Assembly (NCBI GenBank): GCA_016185435.1
Contig: JACPNN010000013.1
Location: 55,156-119,155 of the forward strand
DNA: 64,000 nt
DNA from: Candidatus Aenigmatarchaeota archaeon
GTDB lineage: Archaea; Aenigmatarchaeota; Aenigmatarchaeia; QMZP01
Reading direction: 5' to 3'
Both the position numbers and the translations under genes were made by a program. Below, piece after piece: positions 43,497-51,937 of the stretch (positions are counted from its first letter, which is position 1; every line of letters begins with the position of its first letter). Under the pieces are notes generated by a model, which ran no database searches, was not told the origin of the DNA, and worked only from the letters and a program-made list of their open reading frames with translations.

Positions 43497-44006
43497 ATGG
43501 AAAAAATCAGGCTATATTTGGATACAAATATGATCCATGACATGTTCACAAATCAGGCAGATGCCCTCAAAACAGGCGCAGAGAAAGAAACACCGAAGAA
43601 ATTCGAATTCATGCTCGAACACCAGGACAAGTTCGAATTCATCATATCCTTTCTGACCAAAGCGGAAATCATGCGAGAACTGGTGTCGTCTCACAGCTTA
43701 GAGCAAGAGAGAGTAGAGAAATTTTGGCTAGAATTCGTTCAAGCACTGAACCCACAATACGTCAAAGAGTTCACATTTGATGAAAGGATCGTAGAGATTG
43801 TAGGAAAGGTTAGAATGAGGCTAAGGACGATGGTAAACTTCTTTCATCTTTTCATAGCAATGAGGGAACAGGCGTATTTTGTCTCCGGAGATAAGCAAAT
43901 TGTTGATAAGATACAGGAAGCAAAAGTATATGACAAGATATTGACGTACATAGACCTGCAGAAACTAGCCGCTAATCCTCATCATCATTCTTATGGGGAG
44001 TCCTAG
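43497..44006 (+). CDS. PIN-domain protein (toxin candidate)
   Basis: 169 residues. PIN features: LYLDTNMIHDMF (first Asp), KAEIMRELV (Glu) and VSGDKQIVDKI (C-terminal Asp). The middle differs from VapC, being longer and more charged, and resembles the wider PIN superfamily. TATA-like CTTTATTAATC about 25 bases before the ATG gives a leaderless start. The 3' end overlaps a 34-residue ORF on the opposite strand, as in the second PIN module at 39.9 kb. It should be an RNase toxin (inference). Confidence 0.75.
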   Translation: MEKIRLYLDTNMIHDMFTNQADALKTGAEKETPKKFEFMLEHQDKFEFIISFLTKAEIMRELVSSHSLEQERVEKFWLEFVQALNPQYVKEFTFDERIVEIVGKVRMRLRTMVNFFHLFIAMREQAYFVSGDKQIVDKIQEAKVYDKILTYIDLQKLAANPHHHSYGES

Positions 44007-44076
44007 CTATTTGTTCGAAAACATCCCTATTTCTCCTTACAAATTCCTTCCAAGCTAAAAGCTTGCTGTTTTCCAT
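43972..44076 (-). CDS. Microprotein convergent with PIN gene, antitoxin candidate
   Basis: ATG at 44076 opens 34 codons (MENSKLLAWKEFVRRNRDVF, then a short acidic end HKNDDED). It lies head-on to the PIN gene, overlapping its last 35 bases. A TATA-like GTATATAAATATC lies about 20-30 bases upstream. Small, charged and helical, as an antitoxin could be, but no homologue recognised. Confidence 0.6.
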   Translation of the reverse strand: MENSKLLAWKEFVRRNRDVFEQIARTPHKNDDED

Positions 44077-44194
44077 AATTAAAGAGTCATTTCGATATTT
44101 ATATACTTTCAAGGCTGCACAATAAGGCTTCGCCTGCCTTTCAACAAAAACAAAGAGAAAAAGAAAAAAAAGGAATTATTGATGAGGCACTGCG

Positions 44195-45964
44195 TTACAA
44201 AATTCCGCCATGATTGCCATTGAATGACTGGCAGCCGCACTGCAGACTACAGATTCCCGGCGCTCCTGTGAATGGATCAACACAAGGGAACCCAGGGGGA
44301 TCGCATGTCTCTGGCGGGAACTCAATCACATTGTTTCCGCAGAACGGACCTCCGCCACCGCCTGTCTGGCACTGGCACTGGCTGTCGCATATGCCGACAG
44401 CTCCTGCATTCTGGCAGAGTCCTCCCGGCGGATCGCACTGCTCAGGCGGCTGGACTACCAAGTCTCCGCAGAATTGCTTCGGAGGCACAGGCAGCAGACA
44501 GACATTAAGCTCGAACTGGTTCTGCAGAACTGCGTGCGTGAGGTTGCAGCCCCTTGTCTCAAGGCACTTCTGGATGCCGAACTTCTCCCCGACAGCCTTG
44601 CACGACTGAGGCGTTCCTGTGCAGCCTTCCTTTATTGAGCAGCCGCGTATTCTCCTGCACTGGTCAAGGTTGTAATTCTCGCATGCATTTTCTTGAGGCG
44701 TGCCGTCACAGACCTTCTGGAATGTGCAGCCTCTCTTCGCCTTGCACGCAGCCTCATTGTTGTCGAACTGGGAGCAGGAAGATGTGCCAAGACAAAGTTG
44801 TACTCCGCCTCTCTGGATGAGCCTGCATCCTGGTGTGTTTAAGCATTGGCCTACTGGAATCTGGCTGCATAGGAAAGAACCCAAACACTGCCCTTTCAAA
44901 AAGCAGCCCTTTGTTTCCAGACATTTGTTCTCCCCAAAGACGAGGCCAAGCTGCCTACAACTGAGACGCGGCGTGCCTTCGCACCGGCTGTCAAGCTTGC
45001 AGCCCAAATTCTGCTCCTGAATCAATCTGCACTGTTCCTTAGTATAGGCCTTGCATGCATCAGGTTCGGGAGTTCCAGAACAGCCGTTGGCTGTGTCCTC
45101 TGCAGCAACAACTACTGTATAATGGCCCAGATCTTTTGACTTCACCCTGAATGTGCCGTTGAATACGTCGCATTCTGTCCATGAGCATCCTCGTGTTTCC
45201 TCGCACTTGTTCCTGCCAAAGCCTGTCAATAGTGGACAGGAAATTGGCTGGCCGGTGCATGTCACAAAGCTGCCTGTATTAGGATCAATTACAGGAGTAC
45301 AGCCCGGTATCCCTGTGCACTGGGTTTCATTATACACGCTGCAGGAATTAACGCCAGGTTCGCCCCTGCACTTCCCCATCTCTGCATCATTGTATTCCGG
45401 ATCGAATATAGGAGATGTTCTCCTGCATACATGGTTCTGAGGAGCAACTGTGAGCTCCTGCTCGCTGATCTTCACCCCTTCCTTGTCGCAGAGCCTCAGC
45501 ACACATTCCTTGCAGACAGCAGTGTTTATGCCGTTCCGGCAGGCATTGGAGCAGGTGCCAGCAATCGCATCAAGTTCGCATCGCTTGAACTCAGGCTTGA
45601 ACTCGAGAGCTGACACGCGCCTGATATCCTGCTTGCCGTCCTCGTCGCAGACCACTGCGCATTTCACAATATCAACTTTCTCGTCTGTAACCGGACAAAG
45701 CTGAATCGGAAGTATTATGTTGGCGGCAGGAGAAGGCAGGTTGCAGAACTCCCACTTATTCTCTATAAATGGCGGCGTGCATCCTGGACCTGGAACCCTG
45801 TTGTGAGCGCAGACACCTTCCGTACATATGTCTTCAGTGCACCTGTCGTTGTCATCGCAGCCTGCATTTTCGATGCAGACATGATTACTGGAAAAGACAG
45901 GCTTCGCTGTTACTAAGAAGAGAGCTAGAAAAATTAGAGCTGCCATGATTATATAGTTTTTCAT
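44195..45964 (-). CDS. Secreted Cys-rich repeat protein
   Basis: 589 residues with a signal peptide (IIMAALIFLALFLVTA). The body has a recurring disulfide unit of the form C-x4-7-QC...GC...C-G, for example ACKAKRGCTFQKVCDG and QCRRIRGCSIKEGCTG, at least eight times between about 190 and 480, then two C-terminal units of the form CDPPG...CVDPFTGAPGIC. It resembles repeat regions of large extracellular Cys-rich proteins, but I cannot name a family. Likely a surface or secreted structural protein. A T-rich terminator and a convergent PIN module follow it. Confidence 0.82.
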   Translation of the reverse strand: MKNYIIMAALIFLALFLVTAKPVFSSNHVCIENAGCDDNDRCTEDICTEGVCAHNRVPGPGCTPPFIENKWEFCNLPSPAANIILPIQLCPVTDEKVDIVKCAVVCDEDGKQDIRRVSALEFKPEFKRCELDAIAGTCSNACRNGINTAVCKECVLRLCDKEGVKISEQELTVAPQNHVCRRTSPIFDPEYNDAEMGKCRGEPGVNSCSVYNETQCTGIPGCTPVIDPNTGSFVTCTGQPISCPLLTGFGRNKCEETRGCSWTECDVFNGTFRVKSKDLGHYTVVVAAEDTANGCSGTPEPDACKAYTKEQCRLIQEQNLGCKLDSRCEGTPRLSCRQLGLVFGENKCLETKGCFLKGQCLGSFLCSQIPVGQCLNTPGCRLIQRGGVQLCLGTSSCSQFDNNEAACKAKRGCTFQKVCDGTPQENACENYNLDQCRRIRGCSIKEGCTGTPQSCKAVGEKFGIQKCLETRGCNLTHAVLQNQFELNVCLLPVPPKQFCGDLVVQPPEQCDPPGGLCQNAGAVGICDSQCQCQTGGGGGPFCGNNVIEFPPETCDPPGFPCVDPFTGAPGICSLQCGCQSFNGNHGGIL

Positions 45965-46254
45965 AGAGTCCTTTCATCGTCCGTTTTCAGGGAGTTAACA
46001 GAAAACCCTTGGAATGTCGTCCGGTTCCCATCTGCCGCAAAATGGCCGAAATAAATCTGTCAATTAGAAAGGAATGAATTAAGGTTTTAAAAGCTTTACA
46101 AAAAGAAAGCATCGAAAAATATCTGAGATGAGTACACAGGTAATTGATGGATTAATAGACAGATATAGACACATGGACATTCGTTCATCTGAATCATGCA
46201 AGAAAAAACAAAGAAAAAAAGAAAAAAAAGGAAACCGTTTCTAGCCCTACAGAT
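45965..46254. other. Intergenic region, promoter of Cys-rich gene and terminator of next gene
   Basis: 290 bases without a credible gene. A T-rich terminator of the 46.3 kb gene is at about 46200-46240 (reverse strand). A TATA-like GCTTTTAAAACC near 46086-46098 would give the Cys-rich gene a leader of about 100 bases, long for this genome. Confidence 0.45.
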
Positions 46255-47496
46255 TTAGATAGGCTTGCCGAAGATCAAGATCTGCCCCGTGTCGTATGTC
46301 CCGATGCATGGCTTGGGGTAGAACAGCTTGAACTCAACTTCAGCCTGTCCTGTCGGAACCAGCACATTGTTTGCCCAGCCTGTAAGTATTGCAGGCTGGC
46401 CTGGTTCCAAGAACGTGCTGTTGAACAGCGGTCTTGCGCCAGTGCAAAGCCCTTGCGTAACGATGCTTCCCCAGCTGCACTCAAAGTTCTGGTTCGGGTT
46501 GGTTATGTGCGCCCAGCCTTCAACAGGGTTGTCTCCTGGGAAGCCGTTAAGCTGTGTTATAAGTGTTCCCGACCTTGCCCTGTAGTAGACTCCGGTAAGG
46601 GTGTTTACTCCGCTTCCCTCAACGTCAATCTTGTTCGTCTCAGGACACTTGCTCGGGCCGTTTGAGTCGAAAAGGTCGGTCATGGCTATGAATACCCACA
46701 ACGAAACCTTCTGTGCCGTGTTCTCTATGAACAGCCTGTTAAGGCTGTGTGCATATTGTTCAGGCATGACTCCCGGTTCGAATGTTATCGGAAGGCCGTC
46801 GCTTGTCCTGACGTCCATGCTGACAGTGGGGTTAAGTCTCCACCTCTCAGCGTATAGGCTGTTTGTAAGCACATTGCTTGCGTCCCTGACACCTATCTTG
46901 ATTGTGACGTTTGTGTCCGGGTCTGTCGGCTCTACTGTGTAAAGGCAGTGGAATGCCTTGTCTGTGTCTGGATCTGTATCACCTGCATTTATCGGAACTA
47001 ATTTTGTACCTGGACCTGTTGGGTTATTACGATCATTTGGAATACAGGCTGGGTCTTGGGCACCGGTACATGTCACATTCTTTTCCGTGTCTCCTGTCGC
47101 CCTAAGACCATCGCACTTGCTTGGAAGGAACGCAGGGTTACACACGACTTCAAGGCCTTCGTCGACCTTGACGTATGCGTGTCCGATGTCAAGTTCTCCG
47201 TTAGGATCCCTAACGACAACGAACCACTCCAGCTGCTCGCCGTTCCATGCGTAGTCTCCTGGCCTAAGGTTAAGGACGTTTATTGTCGGCGCGTCTGCAC
47301 CCAATATTGTTGGGGTGCCTGCACCATTGCTGAAAAAGTCACCAGGGCTTATGATCACTGACCTGTTGTAAACGCAGATCTGCGGATCAAAGTTTCCTGG
47401 CTGTGCCGCAACTCCTGCGCCGCCGACGACTACGTCAGCTGCGACAAAAGCTGAAAGCAATGCTGCAACCAATGGGACGAATATCAGATTTTTCAT
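46255..47496 (-). CDS. Secreted surface protein, member 3 of paralogous family
   Basis: 413 residues with a signal peptide (LIFVPLVAALLSAFVAA). Very close to the 42-43.3 kb protein over most of its length, so a recent duplication or recombination. The middle differs, with a TDPDTDKAFHCLYTVEP stretch and DPACIPNDRNNPTGPG. It has the strongest ribosome-binding site seen here, AAAGGAGGA about 10 bases before the ATG, so it is perhaps highly expressed. No membrane anchor; disulfide-rich. Confidence 0.88.
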   Translation of the reverse strand: MKNLIFVPLVAALLSAFVAADVVVGGAGVAAQPGNFDPQICVYNRSVIISPGDFFSNGAGTPTILGADAPTINVLNLRPGDYAWNGEQLEWFVVVRDPNGELDIGHAYVKVDEGLEVVCNPAFLPSKCDGLRATGDTEKNVTCTGAQDPACIPNDRNNPTGPGTKLVPINAGDTDPDTDKAFHCLYTVEPTDPDTNVTIKIGVRDASNVLTNSLYAERWRLNPTVSMDVRTSDGLPITFEPGVMPEQYAHSLNRLFIENTAQKVSLWVFIAMTDLFDSNGPSKCPETNKIDVEGSGVNTLTGVYYRARSGTLITQLNGFPGDNPVEGWAHITNPNQNFECSWGSIVTQGLCTGARPLFNSTFLEPGQPAILTGWANNVLVPTGQAEVEFKLFYPKPCIGTYDTGQILIFGKPI

Positions 47497-47499
47497 AAT

Positions 47500-47748
47500 T
47501 TAGTTTTCCTCCTTTAATTGGGTATTTAGAAGTACCGCTTCTGGCGATACAGCCAAAGCTCGCACAGCTGCTTTGTTATAGCGCCCCTCGCTCGGCGCTG
47601 CGAGATCTCTGTTCTGCCTTTCGGCAAAATAGACAGAGCATGAAACAGTTCTTCCTGTAAAAAATTCCCCCAAAATATCCGTGATTCCCTCTGTGTTTTT
47701 GTCTTCAAGAATATGTACAAAAGTGCTGCTCGGAGAGCGTGCATTCAT
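47500..47748 (-). CDS. Uncertain ORF upstream of the surface gene
   Basis: An 82-codon frame from ATG 47748 (MNARSPSSTFVHILEDKNTE) ending just before the surface gene's ribosome-binding site. No recognisable family, and the DNA around it has small hairpins (AGCGCC...GGCGCT near 47580-47602). It may be a real leader gene in one transcript, or simply a long 5' region. Confidence 0.28.
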   Translation of the reverse strand: MNARSPSSTFVHILEDKNTEGITDILGEFFTGRTVSCSVYFAERQNRDLAAPSEGRYNKAAVRALAVSPEAVLLNTQLKEEN

Positions 47749-47778
47749 TTTTTCACCACAACCCTGTAAATGTTTCAA

Positions 47779-48189
47779 TCAAGTTTAACAAACTAAATTA
47801 TAAAAGATTATGTAATACGATTGTAGTGCAGCGTGCTGATTTTTGTAGTGCGTATTTTTGAAATCGCTATCAATAGACCATATCCTATCCGAGTGAAACA
47901 GTCAGGAATTTAAAGCAGAAAATAATTTTGATGACCTGAGAGTGAAATGAATTTGTGAAACATTCTTAAAGAGGCATATATCAAGGCTGAAATAATCGGA
48001 TGCAGCAGAAAATTATTTTTTGCTGGAAAAAAACAAAGTGCAAAATTTTCTGTACTCTTATATATTACAATTAATCGACACTGTGATCTACAGGCCAAAC
48101 ACGGAAGCTTACGGGCGTAATTGAAAAAATAAAGGTTTATAAAATTTTTCCAGACAAGCTTATATTTCTTACTGTCCAATAGTTTATTC
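47779..48189. other. AT-rich intergenic region, no gene supported
   Basis: About 410 bases. A reverse-strand ORF of 93 codons here is low-complexity, Phe/Asn/Lys-rich and begins at the opposite strand's start, so I do not accept it. The region has short repeats of TGTAGTGC(A/G) at 47821-47857 and a terminator-like AAAAAACAAAG near 48029. Contains the promoter of the ribbon-helix-helix gene. Confidence 0.45.
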
Positions 48190-48330
48190 ATGGTGCCAGT
48201 ACAGGTGCGCGTGACGAGGCAATTATTGGAAAGGCTGGATGACCTGGTTGCAAAGGGGATTTACTCGAACAGAAGCGAGGCAATAAGGGACGCAATCAGG
48301 ACGCATGTGACCAATTTCACAGTCCAATAA
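48190..48330 (+). CDS. Ribbon-helix-helix DNA-binding protein (46 residues)
   Basis: ATG at 48190 opens a 46-residue protein typical of CopG/ParD-like ribbon-helix-helix repressors: a strand (VPVQVRVTRQLLERLDDLV) then KGIYSNRSEAIRDAIR, with the N-R-S-E-A-I-R-D-A signature. TATA-like CTTATATTTC lies about 25 bases upstream, and GTCCAATA occurs both near the promoter (48174-48181) and the gene's end. No toxin gene is adjacent, so it may regulate the membrane protein following it or act alone. Confidence 0.85.
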   Translation: MVPVQVRVTRQLLERLDDLVAKGIYSNRSEAIRDAIRTHVTNFTVQ

Positions 48331-48454
48331 TCTGTTTCGGCGTCAAGTGGTCTGAAGAGATGATTTTTATCGGCTACAGCTGATGATGTTCTTCTGGAAT
48401 CGCTTTATTCTTCTCATTGAGGGATTTTTAAGGGGGCGAGGAGAAATTAATCTT

Positions 48455-48982
48455 ATGGCCAAAGGCGCAAAGGAAGAAAAGCCAAAACTGTCAAGGTTGG
48501 CTCTTATTGTAGCAGCTTCCCTCGTGATTGGAATCATAATCGGCTTCTATGCCTCAGGCATGGCAGAAAAAAAGGACGACACGAAGGAGAAGATGAGGGA
48601 GATGTTTCCAGAATTTCTACAAAATATTGCTTTTGAAGAGAAGTCGATAAATTTGTTAGAGAATTATTGCGACTCTAAGCCAAATCAATCAATGTTACTG
48701 CATCTTATTCTTTTCAGATCCGAGACAGAAGCAAAAATTGATCAAGGGTACAGTACTTTATACATTTATTGTGATAAAATGAAAATTATTTCTGATTCTG
48801 AGTGCAACCAATTTTCTTCGTTATTATCGGTATATGATTCTATTTTTTTGATATCTTCAAAAACAATGGCTCAATTCCTCAACAACAGCTTTACCAACCA
48901 GCAAAAACTCTGCGACCTGGCTGGGTACATTAGAAACAAGGATTATGAGGCCATAAAAAAACTAAGGAATGAAATTGGTTGA
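48455..48982 (+). CDS. Single-pass membrane protein of unknown function
   Basis: 175 residues from ATG 48455, chosen because a TATA-like ATTTTTAAGG sits 25 bases before it; a longer frame begins at 48383. One helix (about 18-38, LIVAASLVIGIIIGFYASG) near the N-terminus anchors a helical extracellular or cytoplasmic domain with three Cys. It has different base composition from its neighbours (more AT). Its last 21 bases overlap the converging surface gene. I do not recognise a family. Confidence 0.62.
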   Translation: MAKGAKEEKPKLSRLALIVAASLVIGIIIGFYASGMAEKKDDTKEKMREMFPEFLQNIAFEEKSINLLENYCDSKPNQSMLLHLILFRSETEAKIDQGYSTLYIYCDKMKIISDSECNQFSSLLSVYDSIFLISSKTMAQFLNNSFTNQQKLCDLAGYIRNKDYEAIKKLRNEIG

Positions 48983-50707
48983 CTTGCCCTTGATGAGTGT
49001 TGATCCGTCTGTGCTGACTCCTTTTACTTTTGTTTCTGTCGTTATCGGGCCATTCTTGAAATTGATGAAATTATAATATCTTACAATGATGTGCCGGTCG
49101 CCCTCAAGCTTGTAGATGGTGTTCTCTCTGAGCGCCTCCTCCTTGGCATTCTGCATGCACTCTTTCATTGTTCTTGGATCAGTGCCTCTCTTATAACATT
49201 CTCTCGTCTTATCGTTGATTTTTTTCAATATTTTGCCGTAATCATCAGTAAAGATGCCCTTGCTGAAATCGATAATTATCTGAGTAAGTCCGTTAGAGGA
49301 TTTGACCGCTGCCTCTTTGTATAATTGAACCTCTTTCTGGCCGTTGCTGAGAAAGACCTGTATCATGCTGGCCCTTGAGCCATTAAGCGAATCATTGATC
49401 TCAAGATAGGAGATATCCTTGCCCTTTGGCTTCACTTTAACTTCCATTATTCCGAAAACATCCTTCAAGAATGGCTTGTTTCGCTTTCTGATCTCCCTCA
49501 GGGATTTCAGTATATCGAAATCAAGGACGTCAAGCGGATCATCATTTTCGGCCACTGTCAGGCTATAAGGTTCGCCCCCAGGAGGCACATCCCTGTTTAT
49601 CACTTCTATCTTCCATTCGCCTGGCATAGCGTTGTTTATTGTTACAGCTTCAGCATTGTCTCCCGCTGGCGAGCCGTAATAGATATTGCCTTCAGGATCT
49701 ATTACCCTCATGTCAAGATCGCTGCCGCCGAACTTCAGGCTGATGGTTATTGTCTTGACAATAGATTCAAAGAAGCTCCATATCTGCTGGCCTATGTCCT
49801 GAGGCATGTTGCCGAGGAATTCATTAGTGATGACTGATGGCACTGCTTTATCGACTATCTGTGCGCTTTTGAAAGGGAATTCTGGAAAATCTAAGTCAGA
49901 GCCTAATCCTGAGTTAAATGCATTTACATTGATATTCCATTTTTCTAATTGTTTCCTTTCACCTAGGCTTGCATTGATTTTAGTATCCATCATCCTGTAC
50001 TCCTTCAGCATAACACTGTACGACGGATTTCCGGCCTTTTGTTTCACAGGTATTTTGATAATCAGGGCGCTTGACGGCGGCAGTATCCAGTGGCTCTTGC
50101 CCCTGTCGATTGGAAGCTGCTTGTCTGGCTTCTGAAGCGTCGTGATTATGCTGATGAAGTGGCCCATGGCAGCCGCTCTCAAGTTGTCCCTGCTAGTCTT
50201 GTACACATCCAGAATCTTCTCCACCTGCCCCTCGCCGCTGGCGCCGGACACCATGACTGCGGCCTTGGCAGGGTTGGCGCTGTTCACGATTACGGCTATC
50301 TCCACGACCTTGACATATTTCATTATCTCGTCCACGCCCCTCTCGAAAGCATCGCCTATCCAGTCGGGATAAATCTCCGGCTGGCCGGTCTGCTCGAAGC
50401 CGTCCCCAAGCGTCACTTCTATGTTTGTGCCGTTGGGGATGAAAGCTGCTGTGCCGTCGGGAAGTGTCAGATCCCCTCCGTGCTCGAACTTCTCCGGGAT
50501 ATAGATATAGGAGTTTGTCTCGACATCAGGAGAGGAGGGGTTGCTTATCCTGATCTCAAGGAAGCCTGACTTGTACTCGCCATTTATCACCAGAGGCCCG
50601 TCCTGCTCATATGGCGTGGACAGGAATGCGCCGGCAATAGCGGCATAGGAATCCGGCGCCAGCAGGGAAAAGGCAAGAAAAGCAAGCATGAAGGAAATTC
50701 TGGCCAT
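48962..50707 (-). CDS. Secreted surface protein with PPC-like domain
   Basis: 581 residues with a signal peptide (LAFLAFSLLAPDSYA). A region at about 320-395 (SLKFGGSDLDMRVIDPEGNI, then PGEWKIEVIN) resembles a bacterial pre-peptidase C-terminal or other beta-sandwich surface domain. The C-terminal part is acidic, and no anchor helix is visible. A duplicate of its promoter and first 60 codons lies at 51938-52190, with a caspase-like cassette in between. No enzymatic motif found. Confidence 0.8.
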   Translation of the reverse strand: MARISFMLAFLAFSLLAPDSYAAIAGAFLSTPYEQDGPLVINGEYKSGFLEIRISNPSSPDVETNSYIYIPEKFEHGGDLTLPDGTAAFIPNGTNIEVTLGDGFEQTGQPEIYPDWIGDAFERGVDEIMKYVKVVEIAVIVNSANPAKAAVMVSGASGEGQVEKILDVYKTSRDNLRAAAMGHFISIITTLQKPDKQLPIDRGKSHWILPPSSALIIKIPVKQKAGNPSYSVMLKEYRMMDTKINASLGERKQLEKWNINVNAFNSGLGSDLDFPEFPFKSAQIVDKAVPSVITNEFLGNMPQDIGQQIWSFFESIVKTITISLKFGGSDLDMRVIDPEGNIYYGSPAGDNAEAVTINNAMPGEWKIEVINRDVPPGGEPYSLTVAENDDPLDVLDFDILKSLREIRKRNKPFLKDVFGIMEVKVKPKGKDISYLEINDSLNGSRASMIQVFLSNGQKEVQLYKEAAVKSSNGLTQIIIDFSKGIFTDDYGKILKKINDKTRECYKRGTDPRTMKECMQNAKEEALRENTIYKLEGDRHIIVRYYNFINFKNGPITTETKVKGVSTDGSTLIKGKSTNFIP

Positions 50708-50775
50708 CCATAAGTTTCACTCATGCCTTTAAATTCTTTTCAGAAAGATTCAATTTGCTTTGGCAGGGAAGTGAA
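50522..50775 (-). repeat. Intact copy of the duplicated surface-gene 5' end
   Basis: Promoter and first codons of the 48.9-50.7 kb gene, repeated at 51938-52190. The distance between copies is 1.4 kb and the gap holds only the A-B-C caspase-like operon. Confidence 0.9.
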
Positions 50776-50815
50776 AATTAAAGCCAGGCGCGTCTTTTTT
50801 CCCGCTCAACTGTTT

Positions 50816-51451
50816 TCATACTCTGGCATGCGGGTTTCCATGAAGCATCTGACAGTTTTTGTTAAAATGGAGAAGCGGCAGTATCACCTGCAGCTCCTCT
50901 GCCGTATGCTTCGAGCTGCTCAAGGTCAGCTCATCTATCCATTTCTGGTATTTCCTCTGTGACTCTGCAAATGCTTCTCCTGCAGTTTTCTTTTTGGCAA
51001 GCTGCCTGGGCGCTTCTATGGCCGATTCCATAAAAGGCCTGGCAAGCTCATCTTCAAGCGGTTTTGCTGTCCTGTTCCTGTCCATATACAGCCAGAACAA
51101 GTCGCCATAGCCGATAAAGGCTGAAGAGTTGCATTCTTTCCCGAGTCTGGCCGCAGAGCTGCATGTGAAGGCGTGGACGATTTTTGATGCAAGCAAAGAT
51201 TCATTTTCGCCGAGAACTATCAGCGGCTCATTGTCATGCCCGCAAATGACGGTGTCTGACCCGTGACCGACAAACGATAAAAACTTCGGGTTTTTGGATT
51301 TTATATTGGTCTCGATGCTGGACTTTGTCACATTCCTGCCATTTATGGCAGTTATTTTCATGCCATTCCTTTCAGCAATATCTATCACTTCTGCGCTCCA
51401 GGCACTGGCATAGGATGTTACCAGATCGAAATCAGGCAGAGTTATGAACAT
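50816..51451 (-). CDS. Caspase-like (clan CD) protease, component C of cassette 2
   Basis: 211 residues, homologous to the 40.8-41.5 kb protein: His63 in LSFVGHGSDTVICG and Cys97 in VHAFTCSSAARLG form the catalytic dyad. N-terminal half begins FITLPDFDLVTSYASAWS, same position as the other's start. The shared VLGENESLL/SLGHNENLL block, the cysteine strand and the following NSSAFIGY/NCSAFIGY confirm homology. It lies three bases after component B, as one operon. Lower similarity outside the core indicates old divergence, so the two cassettes are not a recent tandem copy. Confidence 0.73.
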   Translation of the reverse strand: MFITLPDFDLVTSYASAWSAEVIDIAERNGMKITAINGRNVTKSSIETNIKSKNPKFLSFVGHGSDTVICGHDNEPLIVLGENESLLASKIVHAFTCSSAARLGKECNSSAFIGYGDLFWLYMDRNRTAKPLEDELARPFMESAIEAPRQLAKKKTAGEAFAESQRKYQKWIDELTLSSSKHTAEELQVILPLLHFNKNCQMLHGNPHARV

Positions 51452-51454
51452 TTC

Positions 51455-51661
51455 TTACCCCTTTACTACAGACCTCAGGTAGGATAAATGCGCCTCAACA
51501 ATCTTGATGCCTATTTTGTCGCCCTTCTCAGCATTCATGACATGCATTATTATCTCTTCTCTTCCCATTGGAGAAAAGCCCATGCCTGCGGCTATTAAAG
51601 CATTGTCAGGCATTGATCTCAGCCTTGCCACCACCAGTTCTATTGCGGCTTTTTCTACCAT
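51455..51661 (-). CDS. Small component B of caspase-like cassette 2
   Basis: 68 residues from ATG 51661 (a TTG at 51670 would overlap A by eight bases). Carries RLRSMPDNALIAAGMGFS then EEIIMHVMNAEKGDKIGIK and VEAHLSYLRS, aligned with cassette 1's B. Stop TGA of A immediately precedes the ATG (TGATATG). Helical, unknown function. Confidence 0.72.
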   Translation of the reverse strand: MVEKAAIELVVARLRSMPDNALIAAGMGFSPMGREEIIMHVMNAEKGDKIGIKIVEAHLSYLRSVVKG

Positions 51662-51662
51662 A

Positions 51663-51863
51663 TCAGTCAATTATTCCGAGCTTTTTAAGAGTTTTGAGAA
51701 TTCTCTCGCCCAATTCTGTGCCATTGGTGATTTCAGCGTAAGCTATTTTCCAGCTTATAGGCTCGCCATTCACAACCGCCACGATTTCATCCCGTATTTT
51801 TATGGGCAGGTTTGAATAAGCCCTGGTAAATTTCTGGGCAAGCCTTGAATATATCTTTTCCAT
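51663..51863 (-). CDS. Small component A of caspase-like cassette 2
   Basis: 66 residues (MEKIYSRLAQKFTRAYSNLP, then VNGEPISWKIAYAEI and LGERILKTLKKLGIID). Aligned with cassette 1's A by GEPISW..AY.EI, TxLG..IL and a terminal I-I. A TATA-like AATTAATTAAT lies 20-30 bases upstream. Its name and function are unknown; conservation of order in two diverged cassettes argues that it works with B and C. Confidence 0.72.
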   Translation of the reverse strand: MEKIYSRLAQKFTRAYSNLPIKIRDEIVAVVNGEPISWKIAYAEITNGTELGERILKTLKKLGIID

Positions 51864-51937
51864 TGCTTATTATTTGGGGCAATTAATTAATAGGCTTAAT
51901 GCCCTGCCTGTCTGCTTGGTTCAAGGGCCAAAGGCAA

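Noticed and set aside
47910-48191. 93-codon reverse-strand ORF
   Set aside because: Phe/Asn/Lys-rich composition of AT-rich DNA, start overlapping the promoter and start of the RHH gene, no motif or ribosome-binding site.
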